Shown piece after piece: positions 59,281 to 64,000 of a DNA stretch of 64,000 nt. The translations under genes were made by a program, and so were the position numbers. The notes beneath the pieces were generated by a model. It had not been told where the DNA came from, did not search any database, and worked only from the letters and a program-made list of their open reading frames with translations. The DNA is from Chara braunii (taxonomy: Eukaryota; Streptophyta; Charophyceae; Charales; Characeae), in NCBI GenBank assembly GCA_003427395.1, contig BFEA01000090.1, positions 1,991,304 to 2,055,303 of the forward strand. The letters run 5' to 3'. Within the stretch, counting starts at the first letter, position 1. Each line of letters opens with the position of its first letter.

Positions 59281-60656
59281 CTGCGTCAGAAAACTGGGTT
59301 CGCCAATTATCAAATCCTTCTCAGTTTCCTTATTGATGCGACAAGGCTCGTTTTTAGTACACTCTCTCATTTGTCGTATCAACTGTCTCTCCTGCTCATA
59401 ATACACCCCTTCATCCTGACTTACCAGCACTTGTACCGGATGACTTTTCTTGTCTACCATTTTGTACCGCATTTTGGAGTCCTGCTTGAGCCCACCCCTA
59501 AAAAATGTTGGTCGGTTGATTGTGCATTTGGCGTATGTGGCCCTACCACCTGAAGAGGAGGAGGTCGGTAAACAAGATCGACTCTTCCTCCTTCCGGATC
59601 GTCCTGGATTCTTTCCACAAGTGCTCTGACGGCATCAGGGTCCGCCATTCTGTAGGCTGATACCAATTCGACTGCGTCACTAATATTTGACAGGCTTAAT
59701 ACGAGTTCACTCGCTTCTTCATTGTCTGATTTTTCTTCTTCCTCCCATTCTAGTTCTTTTCGCCTATTCTCTGACTCTTCAAACGTGTAAGATCCCACGT
59801 TGAGATGGTTCTTCGAGCTGTGGGGCCCGGTATTTCTACAAGTGATTACCTCAAAATTTCCACAGTCGAGATCACACAAGATAACAAACATGGTGCCATC
59901 ATATTTGTTCAAAATAAGTGACTCGGACCTACATAAGAAGAATCTTTCCAGCAAAACAGAGAGGTCAAAACTGGGCATAACATAGAAGCACGTACGCACC
60001 TTGACCCTTCCTATCTCTATTACAACATTAGACGCAAACCCTGTGTACCCGGTTTTGCCGTTAGCTCAATTGAGAAATCCGCAATCATTTTCATCAATCT
60101 CCAACAACAATCTCTCTGCCGTTTCTCCGTTTATGATGTTTATTTCTGCCCCTGTATCAACCATTCCTGAACACATCTTCCCTTTATCATAACATCTATG
60201 AACCCCGTCCCTACGAACTTCCAGTCAATTTTACTCCCTGCAACGCTCCAGTTGGCTTCTTTGGGAATCATGTCTCCTATTTCGACCGTGGCCACTCTCC
60301 TGCGTGACAGCCTAGCCTTTACCATTTCCCTTAACCTCGGGGCTGAAGCAAGGATCTCTCTTAGATTCAACAATTCGTTGCGGCCTTCCAACAATTTATT
60401 CACCAACTCTTCCAGGTCGACTTCCTCTTCGATCAAGGTTTGATACTTTCTCCTTTTGCTTGCTGCTTCATCCTTCTTTGACTTCCCTTCCTTAACTCCT
60501 TCTTTCCTCCTCTTGACCCTAATCTCCGCCCGTTTGTCTTCTTTTTCCATGATTTTATCGTCTTCGTCCTCGTCTTCTTCTACCGTGATTGGAAGTTTTT
60601 CCTCAGTTGGTTGCGAGGTCTGAGCTTGTTCCTTCGGAGGATTGCCTCCTCCAGGT
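59281..60656 (-). pseudogene. Protease region and gag-pol linker of second gypsy lineage
   Basis: The frame from 60656 to 60140 is rich in Lys and Glu and leads into a retropepsin-like domain. The catalytic motif MVDTGAEIN (Asp codon at 60158-60156) is in a second frame, one base shifted from the sequence before it, and an in-frame TGA follows about 30 codons later. The C-terminal protease part and linker to RT continue at 59999-59454 and 59472-59278. A gag zinc knuckle that should precede the protease is absent: upstream lies a telomere-like motif and an unrelated pseudogene. Confidence 0.7.
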
Positions 60657-60680
60657 CCCTAAACCCTAAACCCTAATCCC
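60657..60680. repeat. Short interstitial plant-type telomere motif
   Basis: CCCTAAA twice, then CCCTAAT and CCC. It sits exactly between the truncated gypsy pol and the USP pseudogene, and supplies the pseudogene's terminal codons. Confidence 0.8.
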
Positions 60681-61672
60681 ACGTCTATTAGTAAATCGAC
60701 CGCTGCTGACACCACCATTGTGCACTAGGACGCTGTAAAGCATAAGGAGGTTTTTCATACTGTTGTCGGAGTCAGCGGCCATGTACTTTCTGCATTGTTG
60801 ATTTAGGTTCAGCTCTAGAGGGAACTCGTATCGGTCATTTACATTCACCATTTTTTTCGCCACGTCATCGTACGCAAATCGTTTCAAGTACAAAAACAAA
60901 ACAGATGGGAAACTTTGAAATAATATATGATTCTTCTTCCTTTGTTCCCACCAGCCGACACCATTTCTGCCTCGCTGATGTCGTTCATGATATTCGTCCT
61001 CCTCCAAGCTCTTTTTGGGGCTGCAATACTTGTCAAACGACTTGTAGACATTCTGGCAGCCCCTTACATCCAACTCCAGATCATAAAACGACACCCTTCG
61101 TCCTACTTCCTTTTCATCAGTATCAACACTATGCACAACTGGACAAAAGATAATGGTCTTGGAACAGATGGTCGATGGCTCCTCCCACTGTCGTCAACCT
61201 CATCTTCTTCTGCAACTGCTCGAAGATGGCTAAGAGATTCCCGCAAGCAAAAAGAGTTCGCTGCTCGTGAATCCCAACCAGAAGAGGTGGCGAAGTAGTC
61301 AGTCTCCACACTGTCGTCGCTGCTCTGCGTCTTGTGAAACAGGCACTGAAGTGTCAAGGGCATGCTATTAGTTGACGCCACTCCTCGCTCGCACTCCTTC
61401 ATTTGTATGTTATACACTGCCTTATAAAGGGTCAGGAGAACCGCATTCATGAAAAAAATATCGGCGGTGTATTTGCTATGCAAGCAGACAAACCTAGTCA
61501 CCTTTCTCAAGTCTTCAGCCTGAGATTTGTGTAAATCACGAAACGTTGAAACCTCAACTTCAATCACCACGATACTGTCAACCAAGAACCTTTTTGAAGG
61601 GTCAACCAAATCCTGATAAGGCACAAAACGGGTGAAACCCCAACACTCCTTCCCCTTGCAGAACACATGAGT
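60666..61672 (-). pseudogene. Ubiquitin-specific protease (USP7/UBP12-like) pseudogene: MATH end and catalytic domain
   Basis: USP7/UBP12 enzymes remove ubiquitin from nuclear targets. Frame 61666 downward matches the end of a MATH domain (CWGFTRFVPYQDLVDPSKRF) and the start of the catalytic domain. Where the family has GATCYMNS, this copy has ADIFFMNA, so the nucleophilic Cys is Phe. Similarity passes to a second frame (61280-61131, ending DHLFQDHYLLSSCA) and then to a third (61136-60666), with SFYDLELDVRGC, VLFLYLKRF and NDRYEFPLEL. At the catalytic His box, family GGHYYAF is SGRFTNR here, so the His is Arg. I see no introns across a region that is intron-rich in plant UBP12 genes, which favours a processed copy. 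It ends within the telomere-like motif. Two frameshifts and loss of both catalytic residues argue against activity. Confidence 0.85.
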
Positions 61673-62741
61673 TTATCTCCTCTCTATTTAAAAGCTAGAA
61701 TCATGCTAATTAACAACACGTATTATGAAATCTGTATTGTGATTCCAGCCATCCTCAAACAGATTAGAATCTGACACGGCAAAATAAATTGCCTATTGAT
61801 CGCTCTACCCTCCTTGTGGATAAGCCAATAGAGACCAGTTATGACCTCCAACAGCAAACATCGCAGGGCAGAGTTTCATGACGTTTGTCCAATGAAATTA
61901 TCCATCACCCACCTATAACTCGCAATCGGACCTTACATTGTCACATTTGTTACAGATATTCGCCCTCTCTGTTTTCTTAAATTTTCCTTTTCCTTGCTCA
62001 TCTCCCTTCTTCGCTTGCACTTTCTCCTCTGTCTCTCAACTTTCACGCCTATATCCACTCAAAAGAAAAAAATCAACATATGAAAGTTCAGTTGAAGGAA
62101 ACACTAACTCAAAAATTGTCAGGCTAATTTTTTATACTACAAGTTGTTTGATCGGCGAAAAGCTCCGGTGAACATTTTCATTGGATGACGGTTGTCTGGG
62201 ATCCCAGACAACGTCTTTCCCGTCGATCTGATGCTGAATTTTTTTGTGCAGCAAGCGAAGACCATCTAAAAATATTTTTAGGCCATTTAGTAAAAAAAAC
62301 AAAAAAAATGGGGAAACAGGCCGGGAGGGTGCAGACGGTGTTGAGATGGTGGATGATCCACATTTGCAGATACAGCAGTTGCTGCAGCAGGGACTGGTGG
62401 TGATGCGCGAGAAAATGATCCTTCACTCCCGGATCCACCTCAACTGTTACAGTCCAGGAGAGGATGATCTGAGCATGAACCGGGTTGATAGGAAGTCCTC
62501 GGTGAACAACAGTGAAAGGGGAGTGGGGAAGCATAAAAGAAGTACAATATGAGAGGTGTTGTACGTGAAAGAATAACAACTCCTAGGAGAATGAGAGAGT
62601 TAGGAGAGGGAGGATGAGAGATGAGGTTCGGAGGAAGTCAAGGGAGGAAAGTGGATAGAAAGTGGACAGCTCGAGTGGCGGGGCTAAATTGGACTAACCC
62701 TCAGGACAGGTAGGTAGGTTGGTCAATGTATCAGATCAAGA
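61673..62741. other. No recognisable gene
   Basis: Upstream of the USP pseudogene on its strand. Frames at 62178-62579 (minus) and 62244-62552 (plus) are open but resemble nothing I recognise. A short palindrome GTCTGGGATCCCAGAC lies at about 62193-62208. Confidence 0.4.
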
Positions 62742-62948
62742 AGTGGGTTTGGGTTACTAGTGGGTGTGGGTTTGAGTTAGTAGTCGGCATGGGTTTGGGT
62801 TACTAGTGGGCGTGGGTTTGGGTTACCAGTGGGTGTGGGTTTGGGTTACTAGTGGGCGTGCGTTTGGGTTACTACAGGGCGTGGGTTTGGGTTACTAGTG
62901 GGCGTGGAATACTAGTGGGCGTGGGTTTGGGTTACTAGTGGGCGCGGG
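62742..62948. repeat. 23-bp G-rich minisatellite
   Basis: About nine units of CGTGGGTTTGGGTTACTAG plus TGGG, with point variants and one shortened unit at about 62904-62920. G runs of three or four recur, so the strand could form G-quadruplexes. Confidence 0.9.
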
Positions 62949-62964
62949 TCTTAACCGGAAACCA

Positions 62965-63109
62965 AAATCAGAATAAAAAAATAATTTTCAGGTACCAAAC
63001 TAATTTTTTGCGGGGTCTGAACCCCTTCGAGTTCGCCCCCCGTACGGGGAGCCGAACGTCCGAACGTTCGGGGGTCAGCTTAGGGGCCTCCGTACGTTCG
63101 GCCTGGCAA

Positions 63110-63112
<3 letters not shown>
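62965..63112 (-). mobile_element. Partial inverted copy of the 63145-63850 element
   Basis: Its reverse complement (from GTTGCCAGGCCGAACGTACG through ACCCCGC and the A/T-rich stretch) aligns with 63150-63285. It is therefore the same element end in opposite orientation, separated from the other by (CT)n(TA)n. Confidence 0.7.

Positions 63113-63143
<31 letters not shown>
63111..63143. repeat. (CT)n(TA)n microsatellite
   Basis: CT run passing into TA run between two inverted element ends. Confidence 0.95.
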
Positions 63144-63144
63144 G

Positions 63145-63850
63145 CAGGGTTACCTGACCGAACGTTTGGGGGCCCCCGGTCTGGCCCTCGAACGTTCGGG
63201 CGTTCAGGGTCCTTTTCGGGGGCCGAACACCTCCAGGTTCGGCCCCCGCCAAAATTGTTTTCGGGGCCTAAAAATACGTTTTTTTTTTTTTTCTGAAGTT
63301 TTTTTGTAAGCTAAAAAATCATTAAAAATCGTCATGGGGGTGTCAAAACGTGCTCGCCCACTCACTATTTTGTTTTTTTTCACTTTTAACTTTTTGTTTT
63401 CACTTTATTTAGGGGTCTAAAAAAAATTATCATTTTTTGAAAAAAAATTAATGAGTTATTGAATATGTAAAATACATATCTGTAAATTCTCAGGGCATTT
63501 TTCAATGCCAAACAATAATTAAAAATCGGCAAAGATGGCGGTGTCGAAAAGGTGTTGGCACACTCACTCATTTTAATTCTCTTTTTATTTTTTTTTACTT
63601 TTATCATAGTGTTTATTTTCTGTATTTGATTTTTAATTCAAATTTGGTAAAGAATTTGCATGTAGTGCCCAGGAAAATGTTCTTTAGTTTAGTTTTTTCC
63701 ATAAAATATTTTATTTTCAATTTTTTTATTATTATTATTATTTTTTTAATCCGCGTTTGGCCCGAACGACCAAACGCCTTCCGAAGGGGTCCCGTACGTT
63801 CGGGCGTTCGGGTTCGGGCGTTCGGCCCGTCCCGAACGCCGACAACCCTG
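63145..63850. mobile_element. Non-autonomous TIR DNA element, about 706 bp
   Basis: The left end CAGGGTTACC and right end ACAACCCTG are inverted repeats, flanked on both sides by TATG inside TA-rich DNA. GC-rich subterminal zones are packed with CGAACGTTCGG-type palindromes and TTCGGGCG repeats, and the centre is A/T-rich with an internal duplication (about 63310-63405 and 63500-63605). There is no transposase frame. CAGGG ends recall hAT elements, but an 8-bp duplication is not evident, so superfamily assignment is open. Confidence 0.6.
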
Positions 63851-63919
63851 TATGTATATATATAAGTTGTCCTCTTCTTTCTCTCTGCCTACGGTTTACC
63901 GGACAGTTCTGTTTGTGAC

Positions 63920-63933
63920 GATATATATACATA

Positions 63934-64000
<67 letters not shown>
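63920..64000. repeat. (TA)n microsatellite at window end
   Basis: TATATA run continuing to the last base. Confidence 0.95.

Overview
The window is a eukaryotic nuclear scaffold made almost entirely of nested and decayed retrotransposons, with no convincing intact host gene. Evidence for this is: long LTR-type repeats in several copies, Ty3/gypsy gag and pol fragments broken by stops and frameshifts, many microsatellites ((CT)n, (CA)n, (AAT)n, (TA)n), two assembly gaps, U6 snRNA-derived sequences, and a broken ubiquitin-protease copy. A short CCCTAAA (plant-type telomere) motif and a USP7/UBP12-like pseudogene suggest a streptophyte. My best guess is a charophyte alga such as Chara, from the general look of the gypsy proteins. 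That guess is an inference and no search supports it.

Layout. 1-18258: two very long direct repeats (A, 1-6343; B, about 11905-18258; offset 12340) flank a region with a degenerate minus-strand gag (9660-8540, CCHC knuckle). I read this as a gag-only LTR element with LTRs of about 6.3 kb. 18259-20640: poorly defined sequence, perhaps part of another LTR. 20640-44070: further diverged copies of the same LTR superfamily (F on plus; C, C2, D and E on minus), with two U6-derived sequences. 38190-41344: a truncated chromodomain-type gypsy element with its 1.0-kb LTR; related LTR fragments lie at 46240-47060 and 47940-48530. 44070-50400: microsatellite-rich. 49430-52084: LTR copy G. 53637-60656: a second gypsy lineage on the minus strand, in the odd order protease-RT-RNaseH-integrase and then gag. 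60657-61672: a telomere-like motif abutting a catalytically dead, frameshifted USP pseudogene. 62742-64000: a 23-bp minisatellite, then an inverted-repeat DNA element family rich in CGAACGTTCG palindromes, ending in (TA)n.

The most interesting signal is in the long LTRs. Each carries an array of imperfect palindromes. In copies A and B seven hairpins share an 18-nt apical sequence and a bulged C, while their stems differ from unit to unit yet stay complementary, including paired A-versus-B changes. In copies D and E unrelated repeat sequences occupy the same position, are also hairpins, and precede the same conserved hairpin, which itself shows two co-varying base pairs. This looks like a structural feature under constraint, or a self-propagating palindrome, that I cannot match to a described system.
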